Shown piece after piece: positions 12,801 through 22,607 of a stretch of 64,000 nt of DNA. Every line of letters begins with the position of its first letter. Position 1 is the first letter of the stretch. Location: positions 8,223,067 through 8,287,066 of the forward strand of contig NC_092203.1 in assembly GCF_043641665.1 (NCBI RefSeq). Reading direction: 5' to 3'. This DNA comes from Enoplosus armatus (Eukaryota > Chordata > Actinopteri > Centrarchiformes > Enoplosidae). Under the pieces are notes generated by a model that was not told the DNA's origin, ran no database searches, and saw only the letters and a program-made list of their open reading frames with translations. The translations under genes and the position numbers were made by a program.

Positions 12801-13555
12801 GTTTGGATTGTCATTTTGGCTCTTTGGTTAAACCCTGCAATATTAGCAGCGGGTGGTTGATTAAAAACCTCACTGTTGGTATTTGGGTTGTGAGGTAACT
12901 CTGGGATGTTCAGCTGCACTGAGTAAACTGCAGGGACAGTTCAGGGTGACTGGCCGTGACCGAAACACACCGACAATCCCACATTTTCCCCACCTCCTTG
13001 TCTCTCTCGGTTTCACATGTGCAAGCATACTGGATCTGTGTGTGTGTGTGACTCTCTCATTCATTGAGAAACACTCTCTCTCTCAGTCGTGGGGGTCATC
13101 GCCACATCGGGCAAGTAAACACAGGGAGGTCAACCAGTTAAACATTAATATAATTATTTTCTACTCCTGACTGTGAAAACAACTAAATATTTTCTGCCCA
13201 TCACAGTTTCAGGTGAGATGAGACTTATTTTCACCCTGTATTGGTCTTTATGTTTAAAGAACAACGCCTCTCTGGAGAAAAGGCCATCCTGTTATTTTTT
13301 TTTCTGGGGTTTTAAACTTAGCAACTGTCCTCCTGCTTTCTGTATTATTTCCTTTTTCCATATTATCAGCTCTTCCATTTTCAGAAGCAAAACTGTCTCA
13401 TAAGCGATATTGAACATTGTCGCCTCCTCTTTCCAGCGATAAGTCGATCCTCCGGACCCCCCCCCCCCCCCCTTCCTATTTGGGCCTCACAGTCAGGAAA
13501 CTGGCATTATATTTCTCTAAATACATATTTTTCCACTTTCAGGAGCAACACTGAT
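9815..13555. other. Intergenic, no gene seen
   Basis: Holds a variable GT/GC microsatellite (11301-11373), a purine-rich GA tract (about 11470-11590), a GT tract (11753-11782) and a C16 run (13457-13472). The remainder is unique AT-rich DNA. Confidence 0.6.
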
Positions 13556-13559
13556 TTCA

Positions 13560-14170
13560 TAGTCGGACTTTTAACTGTCGTCTCTGGACGTGCGCATTTC
13601 CTCCTCATCCAGATGATATAGACGCAGACTGGCATCACCCAGGGCCCCGGCGCTCAAATAGGTCACAGCTTTTCCAGCGCGATGTTGAGTGGGCAAAAAA
13701 AGTTTGTGCGGTGAAATTAAGTTGCCATGTCTGCGTCAAATAATTGGCTAGAAGAACAGGGCCTGTTTGCCTCTGCGTGCAAGGACAACCTGTGTGGCAC
13801 GGAGCACACATCTGTCTCCTCGGGGGAATGATTTATTAGACATTTCTGGGTTTTAATATTTATCTTTTCTACATATTAAACCGCACGGCACAGCTGCAGA
13901 GCACTTGAAATGGTTGTATAACTTCGTGTAAATGCCGATTATTCCCGTGCGTAATCGAGTTAAGAGGAGAGATGCTGGTTCAGTGGCACTGCGATGCACA
14001 GCTCTGATGCTGCCCGTTAGTTAGAGAGGGTCCGCTGATATTTAGTGTGGAATAATAATGGACAAATTCCGTATCCATTTTCTGTGGCCTCGTTTGAATC
14101 AGCAACCCGATGCTTCAAGGAAATTGTTTCATCTCAAAAACTTTAAAATATGCTTTTAATTATCGCAGGA
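13560..14170. promoter_or_regulatory. Strong candidate upstream enhancer / conserved element
   Basis: About 600 bp of high-complexity sequence, without simple repeats, 1.6-2.2 kb before the promoter. Motifs include AAATAATTGGCTAG, GATTTATTAGAC, CGTGCGTAATCGAGTTAAG, CACAGCTGCAG (E-box) and GATATTTAGTG. This texture is typical of conserved developmental enhancers, and PROX1 has known upstream regulatory elements. Conservation was not computed. Confidence 0.45.
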
Positions 14171-14171
14171 A

Positions 14172-15330
14172 ATAGGTGTTTTTCATGAGGTGGCCCACAC
14201 ACACACACACACACACACACGGAGCCACTGGCATACCTCTGCACAAATACACACTGCTGAAATCTACACATTTACTGTCATCCAACGAGCCTCCAATATA
14301 ATTTCGCTTTAAACTGTTTTTTAAAAATCATACTAAAAAATGTTGCCGTTGTATGCTTCCATTTTTCTCACAAATGCCCTTTTTTTCTTTAGTTCCGGGA
14401 GGTTTTCTCCCTCAGAAACAGTTTAATTTCCACCTGTTTTTACCACCTTTCCTCTGTGTCCATTATTCTGATTAACTTCCCTGAACAATCTTTTTCGCTT
14501 TATACATTTTTTTTCTGTCAGTGTGATTTGGATTTAATTCATCTGTTGAGCGCCTGTCGATTTACACATGATGCATCCTGCAGGAGCAGTCTGGGAAATA
14601 ATTGTCTCTTTTCGACCTGCGCTCTCATAATAGACAAACAGTGAGCCTCGATACTGTAGGAAGGTGCGCGTTAACTCAAACTCCAACAAAAAAAATCCAA
14701 CAAACACACAACTCCAGACTTTTAATTTAATTTAATTAGGCGTAACTGTAGTAAAAAGCTCCGAGTATTTGAAGGAAAGCTGATATTTCTGTGCAACAAA
14801 TCAAAATTCGGTGCAGGACTCACTGCTGCACCTTTAAGCAGACGGTTTCTTTAAAGGCCTCGGCTGGTTTGTCTTTTAAAATTCGCCTCAACGTAGAAAC
14901 ATTGATGACATATAACGTTTTATTTACAGCTCTCGGTGTTTCTAGAAGGACGGACAGCGGACGGAGAGACTCCTCTGCTGAAGTGTCCGTGAGCACTGAC
15001 TCCCGATCAGCTCCAGGGGTTTCCTGACCTCTGGTCTCTGGAGAAGACGGGAGTTTCCCATCAGTATCATTTATTAACATTATTTTTCTGCAACTTTCTT
15101 TAATTGACAAGGAGCTCCGCGCGGAGGCGCGCCACTGTTTCCAATTACGCACGCGCGATTACTGCTGCACGAGGCACAAAAGGTATTTCTTTTTATAGCA
15201 TCAGTGAAGAGGAATGAAAAGAAACAAATACATGTAAAACCTGTGTTTATTAAAAAACTCAACTTAATAATCATAGAGCTGCACGTGGACATGAACAGAC
15301 TGTGGCAGTAAAAACATGCAAATCATAACT
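14172..15330. other. Promoter-distal flank
   Basis: A CA tract (14195-14220), then AT-rich DNA and a CpG-containing part (14930-15170, with GGAGGCGCGCCACTG). Minus-strand open frames here begin at GTG rather than ATG and show no domain. A divergent non-coding transcript like human PROX1-AS1 is possible but not visible as sequence features. Confidence 0.4.
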
Positions 15331-15334
15331 ACCA

Positions 15335-15336
<2 letters not shown>

Positions 15337-15399
<63 letters not shown>
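15337..15399. repeat. (TA)n microsatellite near the promoter
   Basis: About 31 TA units, 320-380 bp upstream of the TATA box. Likely length-polymorphic. Confidence 0.95.
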
Positions 15400-15401
<2 letters not shown>

Positions 15402-15649
15402 GAAGTAAGCATGTTAAATTTACTGCCTTAAACTGTTGATGTATTTGTATCAATATGATCTCCCTTCGATCATCAATTCAAAAGAAATGAAAACATGGTT
15501 ATAGATCCTGCTTCACCACAGAAAGGGGACCACAGGTGCCCTTGTAGTCCGGTTTAAATTTAACTATACATTTGATCGACAAATATTTTTTCTCCGCAAA
15601 CGAGAAAGGTTGGTGAAGCTGACTTTCAGTTTACCCTCCGCTTCATCCT

Positions 15650-15690
15650 GAGCTCCTCTCTCCTCCCTCTCCCTCTCCCTCTCCGCTCTG
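15650..15690 (+). promoter_or_regulatory. CCTCT-rich promoter-proximal tract
   Basis: This tract contains repeated CTCCCTCTCCCT units, GA-rich on the opposite strand, just upstream of the TATA box. Such tracts bind Sp1/GAGA-type factors in many promoters. The role here is inferred from position only. Confidence 0.4.
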
Positions 15691-15717
15691 GCTGTGCGCT
15701 GTTTTCTGGGGGCTCCT

Positions 15718-15725
15718 TATAAATA
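15718..15725 (+). promoter_or_regulatory. TATA box of the prox1 promoter
   Basis: TATAAATA lies about 500 bp before the exon 1 donor, in a locally CpG-containing region. It is preceded by a CCCTCT-repeat tract and followed by an inverted CCAAT box (ATTGG at 15755-15759). The expected start of transcription is about 15748. No other core promoter as good was seen near exon 1. Confidence 0.55.
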
Positions 15726-15747
15726 AAATCCACCGTCCCCGGTTCCT

Positions 15748-16222
15748 CTTCCTTATTGGTCAGGTGGAGCCGTTACCTCACTCCGGGGCCGGTGACGCAG
15801 CGTCTTCACGTATCCTTCATGTGAGTCTCTTCTTGTTTCTTATTGAGAGTCTTGCCGTCGGTCAGAGGGGGAAAGCGGGATTCGAGACGAGCCGAGAGTG
15901 CCGGACGGACCGGGTGCGCTCGATACTAAACACTTCCCATCCCGGGAGGAGAGCGGCGCACAAGAGCAGTCCCTCTCTCTCTGTGTCTCTGTCTCGCTCA
16001 CTCTCGCTCTCTCACACACACACTTTCTCTAAGAGTCTCTCTCTCTCCGTCTCTCTCGCTCCCTCCCGCACACACACACTCACGCCCGCGTGCACGCACG
16101 CTCCGCATACGTCTCCACTTCGCCGTTGTAAATTACGGCATTGATCTTAACGGCGAGTGCGGATCTGTCTCTCGGTCGCCCTTTCTTCGACGGACCGACT
16201 CGGAGAAACGCTCGACAGAGAA
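15748..16222 (+). other. prox1: prox1 exon 1, 5' UTR (inferred)
   Basis: This is a pyrimidine-rich leader (CTCTCT runs at about 15970-16075) between a TATA box and a near-perfect splice donor (GAA then GTAAGTAT at 16223). Vertebrate PROX1 has an untranslated first exon, so the position fits. The only ATG in it is at 15819, immediately followed by TGA. The same spot contains GTGAGT (15821), a possible alternative donor that would shorten the exon. The start coordinate is a guess from TATA spacing. Confidence 0.6.
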
Positions 16223-19200
16223 GTAAGTATGAGCACTTGTTATTTATTACCATTATCATGATCGCTGTATGTGTGTGTGAGTGTGTGTGATCATCGTGTT
16301 CGCTGTAACTTAACTTCCACTGTTAGTTCATGGAGACGGTCCATCCTCGTCACACATCACGGATCCAGATGGTTTATCCGAAACATTTTCCGAAACTCTT
16401 TCTGCTCGTATCGACTCTGCGCGCGTTGCTCTCGGGCTGCTTGCGGTTGTTGCCCGCCAGGCTGCGTGAACTAAAAGTCTTCTTTGAATTAAAAAGAGCC
16501 TTTGTTCACTTTCTTTGCCAGTTTGTGCTTAATGAGTTCCACTCGCATGGATTTACGCACCGGCCGTTGCTTTTGGATTTCGTTGTAGTTTTTATGGTCC
16601 GTTTCTCTAATTAAAGCAAATGAAGAACTCTGACGGTGGATGAGAGACAAAACCCTCCTGCGTCCACATCAAATACAAGTCCATGTTATCGATGTGTAGT
16701 CAAGTAGTTTAGCATTCAGGTTTGTTTCCAGAGAGGCTGCTGACACTTCAACGTCGCTAAAGCTTTAGAAACAAGTGGAAACCAGCTCTTCCCTACTTGA
16801 AGAAAACTTTATGATACATGAATAACCAGCATGTTGAGATGGAAATGTCTGCAGTGTGTACCAGTGGAGCTGCTGCTGTCGCGGACTAATAGTTGTTTGC
16901 ACTATGACAAACATCTCTGTAGGTTTGCCGTGCGTAAAAGTCACAGCTCGTGTAATCTGTCGGGCTGTGGGCAGCGGTGCTCTGCGCTCACAGCGCGCAC
17001 AGTCAGCCACAGCGAGAAGTAATGATCCACTTCACACTCAAGCTATCAATAATAACCACGTTATTTGGTTCCTCTTAGAGGTGCAGGAGAAAGTGAAGGT
17101 GTGTTAATTAGGACCTGTATTATTATTTCCAAACTTCACTTTGACCTTATTTCCCATGTTTGTCATTTTAAGCAAAAAGTCTTTATATAAGGCTGAAACA
17201 TCTCCATAAAGTCTTCAGGTTAAAGTGAGTTGCAGTCGGCTTTACCCTCCTGTCATCACACAGAGGGAAATGCATTTAGCCATGAGACACCACACGCTTA
17301 CATACCCTTTAAAAGGAAATATGCCATTTACAGTTATTCATCAGTTACTTCCCATTTCAGTTCTCAATTGCAGAGCAAGTTATTCCTGCTCTTCAAATTC
17401 AGATTAAAAAACAAGTTTCTGTTCTGATACAGAAACCACAGACACACACACACTCTCACATCTCCTTTCACTGCTCACCTTCCACACACACACACACATC
17501 TGAGCATTAACACAAGAGCCTTTCCTATTTAAACACAGAGTCTAACTTAGATTCGTGTAAGATAAAACTAGTCGATGTTGATGAAAAGGTGATGAGGAAA
17601 CATTTGCTGTTGTTACACTGAAGCGTTCTCAATTTGACCTCCGACACACATTTCAAAATATAGTTTTCCAGCTCTTTGGACCCACTAATCTAAACTGTTT
17701 GTCTCCCACTCTGTCTACCTCCCCTTTGTGTGTGTGTGTGTGAGGAACCGATAATGCAAACAGAGAGCAATGTGTGTATGCATGCACTGTATGTGTGTGT
17801 GTGTGTGTGTGTGTATCTGGGTCACTGCTGGGCACTGTGCTCAGGGGCTGAATGTGTTTCTGAACACCTCTCGTCTTCAACACTGAAACTGGGAGTCACA
17901 TTTAAACTAACCCTTCTCCCCTGCTTGCAAAGTATTTCATTGGTAACAGTGTCTGCTTTGTCGGCCGTTGTCGGCTATCGTCAAAAAGCTTCTCATTTGT
18001 GTCGTTCATTAAAATCTATCTGTCGTGCTGCAGTTGGTGTTTTTCCGCATTTTAACACTGGAAATAAAACTGCTCAACTCCCGTGAACACAGGCACAGCT
18101 CTACCAAACTGTTGCAGGAAGCAGCTTTAATTTGTGAAATATTTCCCTAGACTTGACCCTGAAGTCACTTGCAAAACACATGCAAACACGTAACATGGAA
18201 AACGCTGCCTGTATGCATGTGTGTGTGAAGGCACAAGAGCACCAGTCACCTGCCACCTGTTTTAAAATGGTTTTGTGATGCTTTTTTTTTTTTTTTTTTT
18301 AAAGAGGTTTTTGAATTTTCTTTGTCTTTGTCCATTTGATTTTATCCCTAAATTAAAAGGTGAAAGTAATATTGAAAATGTTTAAATCACATGTGCAGTA
18401 AATTCAGCTTTGGTTTAAGACTTTTGTTTTTGAAACCAGGTTTTGATAGTTTAGGTTAGGATATTCTGCATTTTCTGGAGATTTTATGCATTTTTGAAAG
18501 TATCTCAGTCAATGTTATGTCAGTTATAGCCAGCTCTTCAATATTTCCCACCCATAGCATAGTTTTAGGTGTTTCCAGAGCATCGAGAGAGAAACTTCAC
18601 CTTTCTGCAGGGCTTTCCCTCTCTACACTTGCCATATAATAGATACGGTTTATTGATAGAAGAATAAACCTCGCTTTGAATATGAGTATGTGGAGAATGT
18701 CAAAATAAAATACCCAAAGTCCAACACCATAAAAAATTGAATTGCTTTTAAAAATGTAAGATAAGTACCTTTTTCTTTCATATCATGTGAAGAAGTAAAA
18801 AAAAAAAACAACTAACACACACTCTTGAGAGTGGAGTGAAATCCCTCTGACAATAAGAGAGAGCCTGTCGATTCTCCACAGCTCCTCACAAGATGCAGAA
18901 ATCAAGGTTACCACTCAGGGGAGGAGGAGGAAATGGGAAATTATTTTGGTTATTACAGGCAGGTGTTCCTTCTCTGTGGGAATATCTCCTTGAACTATTT
19001 TAAAGATTGTGTTTTTTTCTCACAGTGGTTCCCTTGGCTCTTGGTCAACAAATGCACTTTGAGTAATCTTTTGAATTTGGCTCTTTCCATCAGGCATGTT
19101 GATTTGCGTTGTTTGACATTTTTTATGATGGTTCACAAGTGGTGATTTTTATATCTGTTAATTATTGTCTACTCTGATAGTTCAAAGGGTAAAACACAAA

Positions 19201-19501
19201 CCAAAGAAAGTTATTTTGGAAAGAATAAAAACTCATTATCTGTAGTCATCTGTTTTTTAACTGTGGAAAATTGTTTCTACTAAATAATTCTGACACTGTT
19301 TAATAAAAATCTGTTATATTAAATCATATCGTGATTCAAAATATTTTCCCACAACTTTTCTGTATAACAAAATTAACTATTTTGCTAAATGATAAAGATC
19401 TAATTTTGGGAATGAAAATTTGCGAAAATGCCACTTTCCAGGTGATATCAAAAGGTTGAGCTCACAGTAATTAGTGTTTATTTGTGTTTGTCGTTGACCA
19501 G
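16223..19501 (+). other. prox1: prox1 intron 1
   Basis: The donor GTAAGTAT is close to consensus; the acceptor is TGACCAG. Contents: CpG-containing flank up to about 17.0 kb, small CA/GT tracts (17441-17498, 17727-17745, 17790-17814), a poly-T run (18282-18300), and AT-rich unique sequence from 18.3 to 19.5 kb. No coding potential was seen. Confidence 0.7.
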
Positions 19502-19568
19502 GTAACTCCTCTCATCCTGCGTGTGTCTGTGAGGACCACTGGTCATGTCCGTTTAGCCCCCCTGCGTG
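19502..19568 (+). other. prox1: prox1 exon 2 leader with a tiny upstream ORF
   Basis: This is the 5' UTR part of exon 2. The acceptor is taken as TTTGTCGTTGACCAG at 19501. It contains an upstream ATG at 19545 encoding Met-Ser-Val then TAG (19554-19556), ending 12 nt before the main start codon. Both the upstream and main ATG have G at -3, so the small ORF could reduce or tune initiation at the Prox1 start. Confidence 0.6.
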
Positions 19569-19913
19569 ATGCCTGATCATGACAGCACCACCCTCCTAAC
19601 CAGACAGACCAAGCGCCGACGTGTCGACATTGGGGTGAAAAGGACTGTGGGTAGCGCGATATTCACCCGCGCCAGGGAGACCCTGCTCGACAGCATGAAC
19701 CAATCGCACGGCATCGATCAGGACGGAGACTGCTCGTTGGTCAGTCACGGCCATGGAGGATCTGACGGAGAGAAGTCGAATGTTTTGAGGAAGTTGCTGA
19801 AGAGGGCCAACTCCTACGAAGACGCCATAATGCCTTTCCCTGGCGCTACTATCATCTCTCAGCTGCTGAAAAATAACATGGGAAAGAATGGAGGGAGTGA
19901 CTCAGGCTTCCAG
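19569..19913 (+). CDS. prox1: Prox1 coding exon 2, residues 1-115: NLS and nuclear-receptor boxes
   Basis: This first coding exon encodes residues 1-115. The start is the ATG at 19569, which gives MPDHDSTTLL, matching the PROX1 N terminus; the GTG just upstream in frame is not a plausible eukaryotic start. Residues 14-25 (TKRRRVDIGVKR) form the basic nuclear localisation signal. Residues 69-104 are nearly identical to mammalian PROX1 and contain LRKLL (73-77) and ISQLL (96-100), the two nuclear-receptor-box-like motifs through which PROX1 is reported to contact NR5A2/LRH-1 and related receptors. Residues 26-68 are more divergent than the rest. The exon ends in CAG followed by the donor GTATAC, in phase 0. 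Reading on without splicing meets a stop at 19968, so splicing is required for a full product. Confidence 0.95.
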
Positions 19914-20131
19914 GTATACACAAACACACATACAGGCAGTGTTGAAATGTTATGTCAATTAATCAATTAACTGATTTAGGTTTTGATAATCAATTATTGG
20001 TTTTAGTCGCCGTGTCATTGAATCAACCTCGCATCTGCAAATAGTCTTCAATCCTCATCAACTGATCCGTTAAATCATTAGTTTAATTAGTTAATAGTTT
20101 ATTAACTCAGTCCTCCTGTCCTCCATCACAG
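19914..20131 (+). other. prox1: prox1 intron 2 (218 bp, absent from human PROX1)
   Basis: GTATAC donor, TCACAG acceptor, phase 0. It falls between codons corresponding to FQ and ASGLSS of human PROX1, inside what is a single exon there. The sequence holds several TCAATTAATCAATTAAC-like and GATAATCAATTATTGG-like motifs resembling the tail of a dispersed fish repeat seen elsewhere in the window. An in-frame stop at 19968 shows it is not coding. Confidence 0.85.
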
Positions 20132-20761
20132 GGGAGTGGAGCTCTGTCCAGTGGAGGCTCAGAGATCCAGGCCGAGGACGCCTGCAGCAACTCCTCCCGT
20201 GACCGGGACAGCCCCTCTGACTGCCTCTCTCCTGGTCCTCCTCTTGCCCCTCCACCTTCTTCATCCTCTTTCGGGCGGCCACCACCTCCTTCGAGCCATA
20301 ACTCCCACCCTTCCTCTCAGCCCCTCTCCCTCTCCTCCTTCGACTTGGACAGGCTGTCCGACGAGCACCTTCGTGCTAAGCGCGCCCGCGTGGAAAACAT
20401 CATCCGCGGCATGAGTCACTCGCCTCTGGTCCGGCCGAACGCCGGCGACCACAACCAAGAAAGCAACCGTGAGAACGAGAACAGCAGCAACAACAGCAAC
20501 AGCAGCAATGACCACAGAGGAGACGGCAACAGCCACAACATCAGCAGCCACGGCCACAGACGGAGCGACGGCCCTTCTTCCCTCCTGAGCTCTCCAGGTT
20601 TGCGGGGCGGCGTGGTTGGCGTTAGTGAGGTTTACAGGGAGAATAAGAGAAAGCAGCGCCTGCCACAGCAGCAACACAGCTTCACCCAGCTGGTGTGTTC
20701 CAGGCAGGAGCAGAGACAGGAGGAGAGACGGCAGCTCAAACTGCAACTGGAGGACATGCAG
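20132..20761 (+). CDS. prox1: Prox1 coding exon 3, residues 116-325: Ser/Asn-rich linker and start of coiled coil
   Basis: Encodes residues 116-325. The acceptor is CTCCATCACAG at 20131. Conserved blocks are CSNSSRD (about 133-139), DRLSDEHLRAKRARVENI (188-205) followed by IRGMSHSP, YRENKRKQ (283-290) with LPQQQ, and the charged segment RQEQRQEERRQLKLQLEDMQ (306-325), which begins a coiled coil. Between them lie expansions not present at this length in human PROX1: a Pro/Ser-rich stretch (149-184) and an Asn/Ser/His-rich stretch (222-258). The donor after CAG is GTTGGT, weaker than the gene's other donors. Phase 0 on both sides. In human PROX1 this sequence is continuous with the preceding and following segments in one exon. 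Confidence 0.93.
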
Positions 20762-21374
20762 GTTGGTAGCAGATGACATTAAGAGCAGTTCGTGTGGACA
20801 TTTGCAGCTCAAATGCACCACAAACATCAGCCACCCCTTCCTCTTCGGTGGATATATATATATATGTATATATATACATACATACCACCTCCTGTTCACA
20901 TGTCCTTGGGCAAGATAATGAACCCTAAATTCAGGCCAGTGTCCTGCGCGGTAGCTTGCTGCCATCGGTGTGTGAATGTGTGCATGAATGGATGAATGAG
21001 CGGCAAAAACCTTGTAAAGTGCTTTGGATGAAATAATAATAATAATTACTTTCTTTCTTTCCCCCTGGGGGAAATACAAATGTAACAAGAATTCATTTAG
21101 CAACATAAAGCACCACAAAAACACGAAGAACCGTAGATTTCAGGGTCTAAAACAAGGCCAACTTTTCAAAGTGTCACAGATTCATGCTATCTTATTCCTT
21201 GAAGAAAAATGATGTGACAAATGGGTTCCTTCTAAAAATCGTGTGCATCCACCAAATTGGTTACATATAATCTGAGGCATACCGCACTATTTTCATTTCT
21301 CCTTTATTATATTTATGGTAACCCTCAGGTTCAGAAAACGTCTTCTTTAACATTGTCTATCCTCTGTTGTTCAG
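20762..21374 (+). other. prox1: prox1 intron 3 (613 bp, absent from human PROX1)
   Basis: Donor GTTGGT (weak), acceptor TTGTTCAG, phase 0. It splits the coiled coil between DMQ and KQLRQL. It contains a short TA-rich tract (about 20852-20880) and an interspersed repeat fragment (about 20885-21065). Reading through gives a stop within five codons. Confidence 0.87.
20852..21065 (+). repeat. Dispersed fish repeat fragment in intron 3
   Basis: TGTCCTTGGGCAAGATAATG, then GCCATCGGTGTGTGAATGTG and TTGTAAAGTGCTTTGGATG, match in order a repeat widespread in teleosts whose end reads like TTGTAAAGCGCTTTGAGTGG. A short related stretch (GTCCTTGAGCAAG) occurs near 57138. The class is uncertain. Confidence 0.6.
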
Positions 21375-22607
21375 AAACAGCTGCGTCAACTCCAGGAAAA
21401 GTTCTACCAGATCTACGACTCAGAGACAGAGGAAGAGGAAGAGAACGGCGAGGCTGACCGAGGTAGAGAAAGAGAGGAGGACGGTAACTTGTCAGAGGAC
21501 AGTATCCGCTCCGACGGCCTGGAGGAGAGACATAGAGACAGAGCGCGACGTAGCCACGACGACCTGTCTGAGCTGGACCCAGGCCTGTTCCTGGACCGGG
21601 CCCGAGCCCTCCTCCGAGAACAGGCCCTGATAGACGGAGAAATGGAGGAGGATGTGGACGGCAGGGAGGAGGAGGAGAGAAATGGAGAAAGGGTGATGAA
21701 GAGGAGAGGAGGAGCAGCAGGAGGAGGGGGAGGAGGAGGAAGGCAGTTAGCAGAGACGCTGAAGCAGGAGCTGAACTGTGCCGTGTCGCAGGTTGTCGAC
21801 ACAGTCGTCAAGGGCTTCTCCTCGCCCAAGCAGGCTGTCAGTCATCATGGCTGCCACAGCAGCACACCAGCTGCACCCTCATCTTCCTCCAACTCGTCCT
21901 CTTCCTGTCCTCCACCTTTCGGTCCCCTCCCCTCCCTCACCCCGGACTCACGCTTTGGCGGTGGCGCTCTGGCCCTCAGCCTGAATGGCGACGGCAGTCC
22001 CACCCCTAACTACCACTCCACCAATCAGAGGCTGCACTGCTTCGGCGATGTAATCGTCCCAAGCCCGCTGGATTCATTCGGTGGTTTGAGTGGCAGACTG
22101 AGCGGTGTGCCAACGCCCAACGACCAAACAGAGGCACTGCCGCTGGTGGTGCGCAAAAGCGGCGGAGGAGGTGGAGGAGAGAACACCAACCTCTCTTCCT
22201 CTCTTCCTCCTCCTCCTCACCATCCCTCCCTCCACCCTTCTCCCCTCACGGCCTCGCTTGGGTTTAGCCCTCCATCGTTTCGTCACCCGTTTCCTCTTCC
22301 CCTTATGGGTTACCCCTTTCAGAACCCCCTGGGGTCGCACGGGGTTGGAGCCGGTTACCCTCCAGGGCCCAAGGACCACCATCGGTCCTCCCCCGATTCC
22401 ATGGACATGACCCGGGAAACTGTCAGCCTCCGAACCAAAATGGCATCCCTTGGCGGGGGCCATCTCAGTCACCACCACCACCACCACCACCACAGGCAGA
22501 GCTCACCGAGCCAACATGGGCCGGAGGGTCTGTCCCTGTCCCTCATCAAGTCTGAGTGTGGGGACCTGCAAGACATGTCCGACATATCGCCCTACTCAGG
22601 CAGCACC
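21375..22607 (+). CDS. prox1: Prox1 coding exon 4, residues 326-736: coiled coil, acidic region, central regulatory region, SUMO site
   Basis: Encodes residues 326-736 after the acceptor TTGTTCAG. It opens with KQLRQLQEKFYQIYDS, completing the coiled coil begun in exon 3, then a Glu-rich acidic run, NLSEDS, LDPGLFLDRARALLREQ and a Gly-rich insert. LAETLKQELN and SQVVDTVVK are the conserved central helix. Further PROX1 hallmarks are NQRLHCFGDVIVPSPLDSFG, DQTEALPLVVRK, FRHPFPLPLMGYPFQNPLG and SLRTKM. An eight-His run (residues 691-698) is encoded by eight CAC codons. GLSLSLIKSECGDLQDMSD contains IKSE at 716-719; its lysine corresponds to the sumoylated K556 reported for mammalian PROX1. The exon ends after SGST at 22607, and the U12-type donor follows directly. 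It is longer than its human counterpart because of low-complexity insertions. Confidence 0.95.

Noticed and set aside
14820..15152. 110-codon minus-strand frame upstream of the promoter, possible divergent gene
   Set aside because: The start is GTG rather than ATG, there is no domain, and the composition fits a CpG-containing flank. A non-coding divergent transcript cannot be excluded.
20885..21065. tRNA gene or intact SINE in intron 3
   Set aside because: No A/B box pair or cloverleaf could be made out. Only a degraded repeat fragment is supported.
20261..21124. 287-codon minus-strand frame opposite prox1 exon 3
   Set aside because: It lies antisense to a well-supported coding exon. Its composition mirrors the Ser/Asn-rich sense protein, and no domain is visible.
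21413..22493. Minus-strand and frame-shifted + strand frames over exon 4
   Set aside because: Shadows of the GC-rich, low-complexity Prox1 coding exon.
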